64,000 bases of DNA from Pseudomonas saliphila (GCF_008638345.1 NZ_VTVA01000002.1:124001-188000); one strand, 5' to 3'; positions 20,095 to 30,635 are shown, numbered from the stretch's first letter. The notes: generated from the letters alone by a model not told the origin. A program made the numbers and translations.

Positions 20095-21117
20095 ATGATA
20101 CATGTATCTTCAGCGCCTGTTGAGTCTGACACTTGGCAAACTCTGCTCGCGCACAGCATTACCGCCCCGGCAGCGCTACTTGATCTGTTGCAACTGGACC
20201 ATGCATTGCTCGATCCAGCCACGGCGGCGGCCCACGATTTCCCTTTGCGCGTCCCCCGACCTTATATCGACCGAATGCGCCGCGGCGATCCCCATGACCC
20301 CCTGCTCAGACAGGTACTGCCTATCGGCGAAGAGCTCCTGGATCAACCTGGCTACGTGACTGATCCACTGGGTGAACAGCATGCTAATGCCCGACCGGGG
20401 ATCATTCACAAATATAAGGGCCGATTACTGCTGGTGGTCAGCGCGGGATGCGCAGTGAATTGCCGCTATTGTTTCCGCCGGCATTTTCCCTACGACGATA
20501 ATAATCTGAGCACCGCCGAGTGGAAGGATGCTCTGGACTACATTCGCGCTGACATCAGCATTCACGAGGTCATTTACAGCGGTGGCGACCCGCTAGCGGC
20601 GAACGATCGACGCTTGGCCTGGTTGACCCGGGAACTCGCAAGCATTTCACATGTGGCGCGTCTACGCGTGCATACCCGCCTCCCCGTAGTCATCCCGCAA
20701 CGGGTTACGTCTGAGCTGATTGAGGCGTTATGTGGCACCCGCTTGCCGGTCACCATGGTGCTGCATTGCAATCATGCCAATGAACTGGACGCCAGCCTGA
20801 GCCAGGCCGTTCGAACCCTGCGCAGCGCCGGGATGATGGTGCTCAATCAGGCGGTCCTGCTCCGTGGTGTAAACGACCGGCTGGAAGATCAGATAGCCTT
20901 GAGTGAAAGACTAGCCGATAATGGCATTATGCCCTACTATCTCCATATTCTTGACCATGTCAAAGGAGCGCGTCATTTTCTTGTCGAGGATCACGAGGCC
21001 ATCAAACTGGTCGGCCAGATGCTCACACGGCTCCCGGGCTTCCTGGTTCCACGCCTGGTTCGAGAGGTGGCCGGAGAACGCAGCAAGGTGCCACTACTTG
21101 TGCAGCCTGTTGACTGA
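20095..21117 (+). CDS. epmB: EpmB, EF-P lysine 2,3-aminomutase (radical SAM)
   Basis: The 340-residue enzyme has the radical SAM cluster motif CAVNCRYCFRRHFPY (CxxxCxxC) and SGGDPL. PLP-dependent 2,3-aminomutase features follow, with a late ILDHVKGARHF. It converts (S)-alpha-lysine to (R)-beta-lysine for EpmA. The start MIHVSSAPVESDTWQTLLAH fits the family. It is transcribed away from efp. I cannot see an epmC hydroxylase in the window. Confidence 0.95.
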   Translation: MIHVSSAPVESDTWQTLLAHSITAPAALLDLLQLDHALLDPATAAAHDFPLRVPRPYIDRMRRGDPHDPLLRQVLPIGEELLDQPGYVTDPLGEQHANARPGIIHKYKGRLLLVVSAGCAVNCRYCFRRHFPYDDNNLSTAEWKDALDYIRADISIHEVIYSGGDPLAANDRRLAWLTRELASISHVARLRVHTRLPVVIPQRVTSELIEALCGTRLPVTMVLHCNHANELDASLSQAVRTLRSAGMMVLNQAVLLRGVNDRLEDQIALSERLADNGIMPYYLHILDHVKGARHFLVEDHEAIKLVGQMLTRLPGFLVPRLVREVAGERSKVPLLVQPVD

Positions 21118-21329
21118 CCAGGGTTGCTGAAGGCTGGACTCGGCAGGCCTCCCATCGTCAAGAGCACAACTGCAGGGCCATAAACTGCTAGAGTGAGCGA
21201 ATAGGTTCTGATTACGGCCCAGCTGACCGCCTTGATACTGATCGAAGGGAGTGTCCTGGACCGTACGGTGCTGCTGACGCGTTGCCTTCCCCGGGAACGC
21301 GGCAACCGGGCCTTGATACTGGGAATTAC

Positions 21330-23120
21330 ATGAATAGCACAACGCATAAGCTCAATTTGCGCGTACCGCTGCAGACGCTTGAAACACTCAGCTTTGCAGA
21401 GGCGTCGGAGAAAGGAATCTCCCAATGGCTGGGCAACTTGCCCAAGGCCAACATCGGAGAAACTGCCCGGCAGCTTTACAAAGGCCTGATCGAGCTGAAT
21501 CAGCTGATCATCGCGCCTGAAAAGCGTCTGACATTGCTTGAGCTTATCCGTCCGGAAGTACGTTACGTTTGCCTCGCACTGTCCCGCTATTATCTCGGCC
21601 AGTCTATTGTCCTCGAAGACAAGCCGCGCAAGGTCGCCAATCTCTCGCAGTCTTTGCAAAATCACCTGGCCAACGGCTACAAGATCATCGTCGTGCAGGA
21701 AAAAAGCATTCGCCCGAAGGATCATGCCGCGACCATGGCATTAGCCCTTGAGCGCTCCATACGCAGCCTCTGCGGCCCTCTGCTGCGCGCCTATCAGCTG
21801 TATTGCCCGGTGGCTGATGGAGTCTGGCTGGAAATGCATCAACTGTATCAACTGGCGCGCAGGCGGCGCCTGCATAAACAGCCCATTACTGACGCTGAAA
21901 ACGCTGGCGGGCACGCATTAACCATCAGGCACTGCTACATCATGGCCTTGCTGATGGGGGCTGCCCGGCCCAACCAGATGCGCCAGAGTGCCATGGGCAA
22001 ACTCTTCGCCACGCTGGAAGACTGGAGCAGACGGGCCCACCTGGTGGATGCCGAAGATCCGGACGCGCTGTTTATTATCAATCCCGACATGGACTGCGCA
22101 CCGCGATACCGCTCGCTGATTCGTGACGAAGACATGAGCGCCAGCGTCGGGCTGGCCACCCGCGGCCTGGTCGAAGACATCAAGGACTACATGCTCAATG
22201 GGGCCAACGCCGGCAGCTCATTGCAAGTACCTGATGACTTTGGTGTCGAGCTCCTGCAGCACGTCAGTCAATCCTGGGGCGACCTGGCGGAACGGACTTT
22301 CAATCGCGTGCCCGGCAACGGCGCAATCCGACTGAGTATCGGCATGAGCGCAACCCACTACCGGATTGCCGGGATGAGCTTTTCACATTTCACTGCCGCC
22401 GATGAGGCAGAGCAAAACCCCTTCTCAGATGCCGCCAGACGGGCCCGCAAGGAAGGCTGGGACAGCGCTTTCGATACCGACCAGAGCATCGACTGGGCGC
22501 CGTCGAACATGGAGACGATCGACTACACCGCTCCCACCTCCAAGCCGGCCACCCGGCAGAGCGAGGACGAGCAGTATCCGACGCATACCCTCAATATTGT
22601 CAATCACAGCCCGGGAGGCTTCTGTCTGACCTGGCCGAGGGATGTTCCTAAACAGCTTCAGGCAGGCGAGTTACTGGGTGTTCAGGAGGTCAATGGTCAG
22701 GACTGGAGTCTCGCCGTTGTTCGCTGGATCCGCCAAGTGCGCGGCGGCGGCACACAGATGGGTATCGAGCTTGTTGCGCCACACTGCACCCCCTGCGCGA
22801 TCAAACTGATCCGCAAGTCAGAAGAGCCCAGCCAGTATCTGCGCGCGCTGACGGTACCGGCAGTGACGGCCATCGAGCGCCCACCGACCATCATTACGCC
22901 GCGCCTTCCCTTTCAGGTCGGGAGCAAGGTTGTGATCTATCAAGGCCACAAGGAAGCACGCGCCCAGTTGGTCGATCGCATCACAGCGACTGCCAGCTTC
23001 AGTCAGTTCGAGCACAGGCTCCTCGACCCGATTGGAAGTGCCACCCGCCCCGCCGGAGAAGGCCTGAACACGCCGACTGGTGGTGAGGATGATTTTGACT
23101 CTCTGTGGAAGACGTTGTAG
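21330..23120 (+). CDS. PilZ-domain-containing protein upstream of fimX
   Basis: This protein of about 596 residues starts at MNSTTHKLNLRVPLQTLETL. The first 400 residues are a helical region I do not recognise. Residues about 410-510 look like a degenerate PilZ domain, with THTLNIVNHSPGGFCLTW as the N/DxSxxG element. The upstream basic RxxxR element is not clear, so c-di-GMP binding is uncertain. A gene in this position precedes fimX in P. aeruginosa (PA4958, from memory). A role in type IV pilus or c-di-GMP signalling with FimX is inferred from the 51-base spacing. The start codon lacks a strong ribosome-binding site. Confidence 0.7.
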   Translation: MNSTTHKLNLRVPLQTLETLSFAEASEKGISQWLGNLPKANIGETARQLYKGLIELNQLIIAPEKRLTLLELIRPEVRYVCLALSRYYLGQSIVLEDKPRKVANLSQSLQNHLANGYKIIVVQEKSIRPKDHAATMALALERSIRSLCGPLLRAYQLYCPVADGVWLEMHQLYQLARRRRLHKQPITDAENAGGHALTIRHCYIMALLMGAARPNQMRQSAMGKLFATLEDWSRRAHLVDAEDPDALFIINPDMDCAPRYRSLIRDEDMSASVGLATRGLVEDIKDYMLNGANAGSSLQVPDDFGVELLQHVSQSWGDLAERTFNRVPGNGAIRLSIGMSATHYRIAGMSFSHFTAADEAEQNPFSDAARRARKEGWDSAFDTDQSIDWAPSNMETIDYTAPTSKPATRQSEDEQYPTHTLNIVNHSPGGFCLTWPRDVPKQLQAGELLGVQEVNGQDWSLAVVRWIRQVRGGGTQMGIELVAPHCTPCAIKLIRKSEEPSQYLRALTVPAVTAIERPPTIITPRLPFQVGSKVVIYQGHKEARAQLVDRITATASFSQFEHRLLDPIGSATRPAGEGLNTPTGGEDDFDSLWKTL

Positions 23121-23171
23121 ATTCCAGTCACGTCAGGGCTGCCTTTCTCCGGCCCCTAAACATGGAAGACT

Positions 23172-25238
23172 ATGGGCACCGAAACGCAGGCGATACGGCT
23201 GTTGATTCTTGATGATTCGCAAAACAATGCTGAGCGCATTGTCAGCGTCTTGCGCAATGCAGGCCACGCCACCCGCGCTCATCGCATCACCTCCGCGGAA
23301 GATTTGCAGGAATGTTTACAGCAAACCTGGGATCTTTGCGTTGCCACCCCGGATACCAGCTTCATGTCCGCTCGGCAGGCTTTCGGCCTGATCGGGCCCG
23401 ACCGCGACGTTCCGTTCATCCTCCGCCTGGCCGAGCCAGACACCGAGACGCTGGTTGAAGCGCTGCGCAGCGGCATGAAAGACGCCATTCCGGTCGATTC
23501 CGATGCCCTGCTGACGCTTGTTGCCCAGCGCGAACTGACCAGTCTGGCAGCGCGACGGCACCAGCGCATCGCCGAACAATCGCTGCGCGAAGCGGAAAAA
23601 CGCTGCCAATTGCTGCTCGACAGCTCGGTCGACGCTATCGCCTATGTGCATGACGGCATGCATATCTATGCCAACCGCTCCTATGCGCGTCTGTTTGGTT
23701 ACGATGACGTCGATGACCTTGCTGCAGAGCCAATGGTAGGCCTGATTGCGGCGAAGGATCAGGCGGTTTTCAAGGACTTCCTGCGGCACTACATCGACCG
23801 GGGCGACCAGAACCAAATGCGCTGCAGCGGCGTAGACGTCGATGGCAAGGAATTCCCGATCATGCTGACCTTTTCCCCGGCCAGCTATGACAACGAGCCC
23901 TGCACCCAGGTGGTGATCCGCGCCGAGACCGCAAGCGCCGAGTTCGAAGAAAAGCTCAAGAGCATGGCCCGTCAGGATCTGGTAACCGGCTTGTTCAACC
24001 GCGCCTATTTTCAGGAGCAGCTTGAAAGCATCAGCGAACAGGCTGTGCGCCAGGGACAGCTCAGCACGCTGGTGTATCTCAGCATCGATAATTTCCACGC
24101 CTTGCAGGCCGACGTCGGCATTGGCGGTGCGGACCTGGTATTGGCCGATATCGCGCAGATCCTCCGGCAGACCTTTGCGCAAGAGACGCTGATGGCGCGC
24201 TTCAGCGATGACGCCTGCAGCATTCTGCTGGATGCTCAAGAGCCGGAAAGCATTCTCGACTCGCTGGACGCCCTGCGCCGGCAAATCGAGGGCAATCTGT
24301 TCGAGGCGAACGGGCGCACCGTGCAAATTACCGTCAGCATGGGCGTCTCAACGATCAGCGAGACCAGTCCCGACCCGATTCAGGCCGTGGACCGCGCTCA
24401 TCGCCTGTCCGACCAGATCAGCCAGGACGGCGGCAATGCCGTGAAGGTGTTCAATCCGCTGGATGAACTGGCCCACCAGGCCAACCGTGGCAACCTCATA
24501 GCACTGATTCGCCACAGCATCGAAACGGACGCGGTGAAACTTGAGTTCCAGCCGGTGATAAGCCTGCGCGGGGATAGTTCGGAGCTGTATGAAACCTATC
24601 TCCGCCTGCTCAATAGTCAGGGCGAGGAAGTGCCTGCCGGCGAGTACCTCGAGGCAGCCATCGATTCCGGGCTGGCTAGCGAACTGGATCGCTGGATGAT
24701 CAGCAAGGCGGTCAGGATGCTGGTGGCGCACCGCAGCAAGGGTGCCGACACCCGGCTGATTCTCAATCTGAACAGCGCCAGCCTGCAGGATCTTGATCTG
24801 GTGCCCTGGATTTCGAAGCTGCTCAAGGAATCACGCTTGCCGATGGATGCGCTGGTGTTCCAGTTCAACGACGCGGATGTGAATACCTACCTCAAGCAGG
24901 CGCGGGCCTTTACCGAGGCGCTGCGAGGCATTCATTGCAAGGTTTCTTTAAACCATTTCGGCTGCGCCCTGAATCCCTATGCGGCGCTGAAACACGTCCA
25001 CGTTGACTACGTGAAACTCGACGGCTCATTCAGTCGGGATCTGTCCACGCCCGAATCAGTGGAAGCGCTCAAGGACATCGTCACCACCCTGCACAGCAAG
25101 GGTAAGCTGACCATAGTGTCCTTTGTCGACAGTGCCGCCATGATGCCGACACTGTGGCAGGCGGGGGTAAATTATATCCAGGGCTTCTATCTGCAAGCGC
25201 CCAGCGAAACGATGAACTACGACTTCTCGGCGGACTGA
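23172..25238 (+). CDS. fimX: FimX-like c-di-GMP effector (REC-PAS-GGDEF-EAL)
   Basis: The 688-residue protein has a response-regulator-like domain (about 8-125), a PAS domain (about 140-255), a GGDEF domain (about 265-425) and an EAL domain (about 435-680). Both catalytic signatures are degenerate: the GGDEF site reads SDDAC (345-349) and the EAL triad reads E474-T-Y. That is expected of FimX, which binds c-di-GMP without turning it over and controls type IV pilus assembly and twitching at the pole. Length and position next to serB match P. aeruginosa fimX. Confidence 0.9.
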   Translation: MGTETQAIRLLILDDSQNNAERIVSVLRNAGHATRAHRITSAEDLQECLQQTWDLCVATPDTSFMSARQAFGLIGPDRDVPFILRLAEPDTETLVEALRSGMKDAIPVDSDALLTLVAQRELTSLAARRHQRIAEQSLREAEKRCQLLLDSSVDAIAYVHDGMHIYANRSYARLFGYDDVDDLAAEPMVGLIAAKDQAVFKDFLRHYIDRGDQNQMRCSGVDVDGKEFPIMLTFSPASYDNEPCTQVVIRAETASAEFEEKLKSMARQDLVTGLFNRAYFQEQLESISEQAVRQGQLSTLVYLSIDNFHALQADVGIGGADLVLADIAQILRQTFAQETLMARFSDDACSILLDAQEPESILDSLDALRRQIEGNLFEANGRTVQITVSMGVSTISETSPDPIQAVDRAHRLSDQISQDGGNAVKVFNPLDELAHQANRGNLIALIRHSIETDAVKLEFQPVISLRGDSSELYETYLRLLNSQGEEVPAGEYLEAAIDSGLASELDRWMISKAVRMLVAHRSKGADTRLILNLNSASLQDLDLVPWISKLLKESRLPMDALVFQFNDADVNTYLKQARAFTEALRGIHCKVSLNHFGCALNPYAALKHVHVDYVKLDGSFSRDLSTPESVEALKDIVTTLHSKGKLTIVSFVDSAAMMPTLWQAGVNYIQGFYLQAPSETMNYDFSAD

Positions 25239-25245
25239 TATTCTC

Positions 25246-25264
25246 GGCGCCCGAAACGGGCGCC
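25246..25264. terminator. Hairpin between convergent fimX and serB
   Basis: GGCGCCCG (25246-25253) and CGGGCGCC (25257-25264) form a perfect 8-bp stem with an AAA loop just after the fimX stop. The following TAATTCC has few T, so termination efficiency is uncertain. The symmetric stem could serve both directions. Confidence 0.6.
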
Positions 25265-25316
25265 TAATTCCAACCACACAGTGGCTGCATCCCAGCTCTA
25301 CTCCCCGCAATGACGG

Positions 25317-26528
25317 TTAGTATTCGTCCCGGTCGCGAAAGCCCAATAAATACAGAATGCCGTCCAGGCCCAGCGTGGAGATCGCCTGCTTGGCTGATTG
25401 CTTGACCAGCGGCTTAGCCCGAAATGCTACGCCCAGACCTGCTATGGCCAGCATTGGCAGATCATTAGCCCCGTCGCCCACCGCAATCGTCTGCTCGAGG
25501 CTGATCCCCTCACGCTCAGCCAGCTCGCGAAGAAGATCCGCCTTACGCTGGCCATCGACGATCGGCTCCTGTACCTCCCCGGTGACCAGCCCATTCTCCA
25601 CGGGCAAGGCGTTGGCGTAGACATAATCGATGCCCAGGCGCTGCTGCAATTGCTCGGCAAAATAGCTAAAGCCGCCAGACAGTATTGCGGTCTTGTAACC
25701 CAGGCGTCGTAATTGAGCGATCAAGGTTTCCGCACCTTCGGTCAACCGCAAGCCGGCACCGATCTCTTCCAGCACTGACACCGGGAGCCCTCTGAGCAGC
25801 GCCATACGCTCACGGAAACTGGCCTTGAAATCGAGCTCTCCACGCATCGCCCGCTCGGTAATTTCCGCAACCAGATCCCCTACCCCGGCGGCCTTGGCCA
25901 ACTCGTCTATCACCTCGGCATCGATCAGCGTCGAGTCCATATCGAATACTACCAGGCGACGATTCCGGCGAAAGATGCTGTCCTGCTGGAAGGCGATGTC
26001 AACGTTAAGCTCCTGCGCGATCGCCAGGAATTCAGCGCGCAGAGCGGCGGGATCGCCCGGCTCGCCACGCACAGAAAACTCGATACAGCCCTTACCCTGA
26101 TCAGCTGGCAAACCCTCCGGAATACGCCCGGACAATCGGTCGATGTGGTCTATGTTCAGATTGAAGCGCGCGGTGATATCACTGACCCGCGCAATATGCT
26201 CGGCGGTAATGCGCCGCGCCAGCAAGGTTACGATGTGCCGCGGCTTGCCCTGACCGGTCACCCAGCGGCTGTATTCTTCAGCGCTGACCGGTGTGAAGCG
26301 CACCTGCTGATCGAGCTCATATCCGCGGAACAAAACGTCTTTTAATACATCAGACATTCCGGTATCGCCCGCCATCTCGACCAGAATACCGAACGACAAT
26401 GTATCGTGGATCACTGCTTGACCAATATCGAGAATCCGCACGTTCTGCCGGGCCAGGATGCTGGTGATCGCGGCGGTCAGGCCCGGCCGGTCAGGCCCCG
26501 TAATGTTGATCAGGACAATTTCGTTCAA
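25317..26528 (-). CDS. serB: SerB, phosphoserine phosphatase
   Basis: The 403-residue enzyme has two N-terminal ACT-like domains (about 1-85 and 95-175). The HAD phosphatase follows, with the nucleophile motif FDMDSTLIDAEVIDEL, motif II in ILSGGFSYF, and motif III/IV VGDGANDLPMLAIAG. It performs the last step of serine synthesis. The ACT domains suggest amino-acid regulation. It is divergent from the two-TM acidic protein across 187 bases. Confidence 0.97.
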   Translation of the reverse strand: MNEIVLINITGPDRPGLTAAITSILARQNVRILDIGQAVIHDTLSFGILVEMAGDTGMSDVLKDVLFRGYELDQQVRFTPVSAEEYSRWVTGQGKPRHIVTLLARRITAEHIARVSDITARFNLNIDHIDRLSGRIPEGLPADQGKGCIEFSVRGEPGDPAALRAEFLAIAQELNVDIAFQQDSIFRRNRRLVVFDMDSTLIDAEVIDELAKAAGVGDLVAEITERAMRGELDFKASFRERMALLRGLPVSVLEEIGAGLRLTEGAETLIAQLRRLGYKTAILSGGFSYFAEQLQQRLGIDYVYANALPVENGLVTGEVQEPIVDGQRKADLLRELAEREGISLEQTIAVGDGANDLPMLAIAGLGVAFRAKPLVKQSAKQAISTLGLDGILYLLGFRDRDEY

Positions 26529-26573
26529 GGTGGCCGCTCCGCTGACAAGACTGGGCCGCCATTCTACCCGGAT

Positions 26574-26629
26574 TTAAGTGTCCACTTAATAGATGCGCGC
26601 TTTTTACCCTCTGGTGGAATGGCTATACT
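26574..26629 (+). promoter_or_regulatory. Palindrome and probable sigma-70 promoter in the serB divergent region
   Basis: TTAAGTG (26574-26580) and CACTTAA (26583-26589) form a near-perfect palindrome with a 2-base centre. A TATACT -10 box (26624-26629) follows, with a weak TTTTTA/TTTTAC -35 at 26601-26607 and 16-17 spacing, reading toward the gene at 26716. The palindrome just upstream of the -35 could be an operator; no regulator is identified. Confidence 0.45.
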
Positions 26630-26715
26630 CAGGCCCTTCGAAGGCGCGAGGTTCAATTCAACCGGGATAGCTCCTTCGCTCGCCGGATCTTTCACCTTCA
26701 ATATCGAGTTTTATC

Positions 26716-28380
26716 TTGAATCGCTCATCGCACTCCGACAATGTATTCCTTCGCTGCTATGCCGCCTGGCGTGACCAGAGCATAAAGTTGCGGGGCAGCT
26801 TGATGCTGCTCGTCCTGACCCCCTTATTTGGCGTCCTGCTAGCACTGATCTGGTTTGGCCAGTATCAACTTCAGCGCGACACTGCAGCCCAGGCTGATGC
26901 TGTCGGCGCCGAGCTCGCGCGCCAGGTCGCTGCTTCGGTCGCCGACCCGCTCGCCGCCGGTGACCATCTGAGCCTGAATATACTGTTGGCGCAGTGGAAT
27001 CAGAATCCGCTTATCGCGCACACCAGCCTGAACACGCCGGACAATCGCATCGTTGCCGAGGCAGGCAGCAAGGTCTCTGACGAGCAGCTGGCACCTGGGC
27101 AAGGCCGCTTCGTCACGGCGGTACATGTACAAGACGTGCTGGCAGGACAGCTGCGCCTGAGTCTGGCAGCCGAGCCTTTTAGCGCCCCGGGACAAGCCCT
27201 GCTGCGTCATCTGCTGTGGAGCCTGCTCGGGCTCGCGCTGCTAGCCACGCTATTGGCCTGGCGGATGGCTGGGGGAATGCGCAAAGTGCTGGACGACCTG
27301 GCCGATTGGCGCGGGGACATTGATCCCCCCCCAGCAGGTGTAGATCGTGCGGATGAACTGGGCGCGCTTGCCCGACGATTAACCGAACGCCGCATAATCG
27401 ACATGCCTGCTCCTGTCGAACCGGAAGAGCAGGAAGAGCCAGGGGAGCTGGAAGAACTGGAAGACGAATACGGTTTCGGGCTGCGGGAACCGACAATCAC
27501 CGCATCGGACGAGATAGACGAGCTAGACAGTCCACTCGACGCTGCTTCGCTCGATCCGGTGCCTGACCCGGACACCGTATTCGGAACCTCTCCGTACGCG
27601 TCATTGGATGAGGATTTTGCCGCAGAGGCCACAACAGCCCAGCATGAAGAACCCATTGCTGACGACGACAAACCTTTAGCCGAAGGATCGGACGAATTGC
27701 TGGCCGACACCGACAGTGCGGAGGCGACGCCTGCAGAATCCGTCGACGAGCCAGAAACGCCCATTGAGCCGGTCGTGACGCCGCCTGCGCCAGCAGTGCC
27801 GAGCGCGGTACTGGCAGTACGGCTTGGCAATCAGGATGCGCTTCGTCGTCTGGCCCGCCCACGCTTGTTGTCACTGTTGCGGCGTTATCAGGAGTACGTA
27901 AGCCAGGCAGCGGAGATTTATCAGGGAACCTTGCACACCCTGCACGACGGCACCAGCGTCATTGCATTCGTTAATAAAGACGGTAACAACGATGCCGAAG
28001 AGCTCAGCACGGTATTGAGCTGTGGCGAGCTGCTGCGTGTTCTGGGTCACGATCTGCAAATCGAAATTGCCGACACCGGGATCGCGTTGCATTTGCAGCT
28101 GGCTGCCTGCCGTACCGAAAATATCGATCAGCTGGACGAAAGCCAGTATGCCGAACAGCCGGACTGCAAGCAGATGCTGGAGCGGCTGCAATTCAGCCGC
28201 AACCTGTTGCTGCTGGATGCGCCGCTGGCAACCAGCGAGCCGCTCACCCAGCGCGCGGTGGTCAGGCGACTGGCTAGCCAGTCCGGAGTGTATTGCGTCG
28301 AGCGACTGAAAGATCCACACCAGACGTTATTGGAACGGCAGCTGAATGCCTTGTACACCCAGCGCCGCCCCTCAGCCTAG
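26716..28380 (+). CDS. Two-TM membrane protein with acidic linker (YtjB/Smp-like position)
   Basis: The 554-residue frame starts at a TTG; the next in-frame ATG is at codon 30, after conserved-looking sequence. It has TM helices at about 28-46 and 165-182 flanking a periplasmic domain, then a HAMP-like stretch ([15 protein letters not shown]). A strongly acidic low-complexity linker (about 231-355) leads to a C-terminal cytoplasmic domain. The arrangement and the position divergent from serB resemble the YtjB/Smp family of E. coli and PA4961 of P. aeruginosa (from memory). Function is unknown. Its TAG shares the CTAG at 28377-28380 with the parC stop on the other strand. Confidence 0.7.
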   Translation: MNRSSHSDNVFLRCYAAWRDQSIKLRGSLMLLVLTPLFGVLLALIWFGQYQLQRDTAAQADAVGAELARQVAASVADPLAAGDHLSLNILLAQWNQNPLIAHTSLNTPDNRIVAEAGSKVSDEQLAPGQGRFVTAVHVQDVLAGQLRLSLAAEPFSAPGQALLRHLLWSLLGLALLATLLAWRMAGGMRKVLDDLADWRGDIDPPPAGVDRADELGALARRLTERRIIDMPAPVEPEEQEEPGELEELEDEYGFGLREPTITASDEIDELDSPLDAASLDPVPDPDTVFGTSPYASLDEDFAAEATTAQHEEPIADDDKPLAEGSDELLADTDSAEATPAESVDEPETPIEPVVTPPAPAVPSAVLAVRLGNQDALRRLARPRLLSLLRRYQEYVSQAAEIYQGTLHTLHDGTSVIAFVNKDGNNDAEELSTVLSCGELLRVLGHDLQIEIADTGIALHLQLAACRTENIDQLDESQYAEQPDCKQMLERLQFSRNLLLLDAPLATSEPLTQRAVVRRLASQSGVYCVERLKDPHQTLLERQLNALYTQRRPSA

Positions 28381-30626
28381 TCCACCGTAATTGAATCAAT
28401 CTTCTGAAATCCGCGCGGCAGCTTGTTGCCGCGCCGTCCACGTTCACCCCGATAGTGTTCCAGATCCGAGGGTTTGAGGGTCAAGGTGCGCTTGCCCGCT
28501 ACCAGTACCAGGTTGGCGTTGGCAGGCAGCACCGTTAACCCAGCGAGGAATTCGTCCCGGGACTTCACCCTGGCCGAAGGAATCGACAGTATCCTGTTGC
28601 CTTTACCCTTCGCCAGCTGTGGCAACTCGGCAATCGGGAACACCAGCAGACGCCCTTCATTGGAGACCGCCACCACCGAATCGCTGGCCTGATCTGTCAC
28701 TACCACTGGCGCGATAATTTTCCCACCAGCCGGCACGCTGAGCAACGCCTTGCCGTTCTTGTTCTTGGCATGCAGATCCGCACCCTGAGCGACAAAGCCA
28801 TAACCGGCATCCGACGCTATCAGATACAGCGCCTGATCATCCGGCATCAATACCGCTTCGAAGGCCGCGCCTGGCGGTGGACTCAGCCGCCCGGTCAGAG
28901 GCTCACCCTGTCCCCGAGCCGACGGCAGCGTGTGCGCTGCGACCGAATAGCTTCGCCCGGTCGAGTCGATAAATACCGCCGGCTGATTCGACCGTCCAGC
29001 TGCCTGCCCCAGGAAGCTGTCCCCGGAACGATAAGACAAGGAAGGTCCATCCACTTCGTGGCCCTTGGCGCAGCGCACCCAGCCTTTTTCAGACAACACC
29101 ACCGTTACCGGCTCGGCGGTCACCAGCTCGGTCTCAGACAGTGCCCGGGCTTCCCGGCGCTCGACCAGCGGCGAACGGCGATCATCACCATAGGTTTCGG
29201 CGTCAGCGATCAGCTCATCGCGGACCTTGTTGCGCAGGCGCTTCTCACTACCCAGCACCTTCTGAAGCTGATCACGCTCGGCCGCCAGCGCATCCTGCTC
29301 GCCGCGGATTTTCATTTCCTCAAGCCGCGCCAACTGCCGCAGCCGGGTATCCAGAATGTAGTCGGCCTGAGGCTCGCTGAGCGCGAAACGGGACATCAGT
29401 TCAGCGCGCGGCTGATCCTCGGTACGGATGATATGGATGACTTCATCCAGATTGAGGAACGCAACCAGCAAGCCGTCCAACAGATGCAGTCGGTTCAGCA
29501 CCCTGTCGAGGCGATACTGCAGGCGACGACGTACCGTGCTGATCCGGAACCCCAGCCATTCGCTGATCAGGCTGCGCAGGTCCTTCACCGCAGGTCGGCC
29601 ATCCGTTCCGATGACATTCATGTTGACCCGATAGCTGTGCTCCAGGTCAGTGGTGGCGAACAGGTGTTGCATCAGGTCTTCGGCATCGACGCGATTGGAC
29701 CGTGGCACGATGACGATGCGGGTCGGATTTTCATGATCTGACTCGTCGCGCAGGTCCGCCACCATCGGCAGTTTTTTGGCCTGCATCTGCGCCGCAATCT
29801 GCTCCAGAATCTTGGACCCCGAAACCTGATGCGGCAGGGAGGTCACTACAATATCGCTGTCTTCACGCTCCCAAACGGCGCGTGCACGTACCGAGCCACG
29901 TCCCGTGGAGTAGAGCCTGACCAGGTCACTGCGCGGCGTGATGATTTCCGCCTCGGTCGGATAATCCGGTCCCTGTACATGTTCCATCAGCTCATCGATG
30001 CCAGCACCCGGCTCATCCAGCAAGCGTACGCAGGCCGCGGCCACCTCGCGCAGATTGTGCGGCGGGATGTCCGTCGCCATCCCTACGGCAATGCCCGTGG
30101 TGCCATTTAGCAGCAAATTGGGCAAGCGCGCGGGCAATACCATGGGTTCGTCCATGGTGCCATCGAAATTTGGCTGCCAGTCCACGGTGCCCTGTCCAAG
30201 CTCAGTCAGCAGGACTTCGCTGTAACGCGCCAGACGCGCCTCGGTGTAGCGCATCGCTGCGAAGGATTTGGGATCGTCCGGCGCGCCCCAGTTACCCTGT
30301 CCATCAACCAGTGGGTAGCGGTAGGAAAAGGGTTGCGCCATCAGCACCATCGCCTCGTAGCAGGCGGAATCACCGTGGGGATGATACTTGCCGAGTACGT
30401 CGCCGACCGTCCGCGCGGACTTCTTGTGCTTGGAGGTGGCAGACAGCCCCAACTCGCTCATCGCATAGATAATGCGACGCTGCACGGGTTTGAGGCCATC
30501 GCCGATGTTCGGCAACGCCCGGTCCATGATCACGTACATCGAATAGTTGAGGTACGCTTCCTCGGTAAACGACGACAGTGCGCGGCGCTCCACGCCTTCC
30601 ATGCTCAGATCCAGGCTGTCACTCAT
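28377..30626 (-). CDS. parC: ParC, topoisomerase IV subunit A
   Basis: The 749-residue protein starts [15 protein letters not shown] at the ATG at 30626, preceded by GAGGGTGAG; a GTG two codons earlier is less likely. With this start the quinolone-resistance positions are Ser87 and Glu91 ([12 protein letters not shown]), the wild-type residues in P. aeruginosa numbering. The catalytic Tyr lies in [10 protein letters not shown]. The C-terminal beta-pinwheel runs from about 490 and ends [18 protein letters not shown]. It decatenates daughter chromosomes with ParE, encoded upstream in the same direction. Confidence 0.97.
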   Translation of the reverse strand: MSDSLDLSMEGVERRALSSFTEEAYLNYSMYVIMDRALPNIGDGLKPVQRRIIYAMSELGLSATSKHKKSARTVGDVLGKYHPHGDSACYEAMVLMAQPFSYRYPLVDGQGNWGAPDDPKSFAAMRYTEARLARYSEVLLTELGQGTVDWQPNFDGTMDEPMVLPARLPNLLLNGTTGIAVGMATDIPPHNLREVAAACVRLLDEPGAGIDELMEHVQGPDYPTEAEIITPRSDLVRLYSTGRGSVRARAVWEREDSDIVVTSLPHQVSGSKILEQIAAQMQAKKLPMVADLRDESDHENPTRIVIVPRSNRVDAEDLMQHLFATTDLEHSYRVNMNVIGTDGRPAVKDLRSLISEWLGFRISTVRRRLQYRLDRVLNRLHLLDGLLVAFLNLDEVIHIIRTEDQPRAELMSRFALSEPQADYILDTRLRQLARLEEMKIRGEQDALAAERDQLQKVLGSEKRLRNKVRDELIADAETYGDDRRSPLVERREARALSETELVTAEPVTVVLSEKGWVRCAKGHEVDGPSLSYRSGDSFLGQAAGRSNQPAVFIDSTGRSYSVAAHTLPSARGQGEPLTGRLSPPPGAAFEAVLMPDDQALYLIASDAGYGFVAQGADLHAKNKNGKALLSVPAGGKIIAPVVVTDQASDSVVAVSNEGRLLVFPIAELPQLAKGKGNRILSIPSARVKSRDEFLAGLTVLPANANLVLVAGKRTLTLKPSDLEHYRGERGRRGNKLPRGFQKIDSITVD

Positions 30627-30635
30627 ACTCACCCT

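Noticed and set aside
22560-22800. A canonical c-di-GMP-binding PilZ domain
   Set aside because: The NHSPGG element is present but the preceding RxxxR is not evident, so binding is not claimed.
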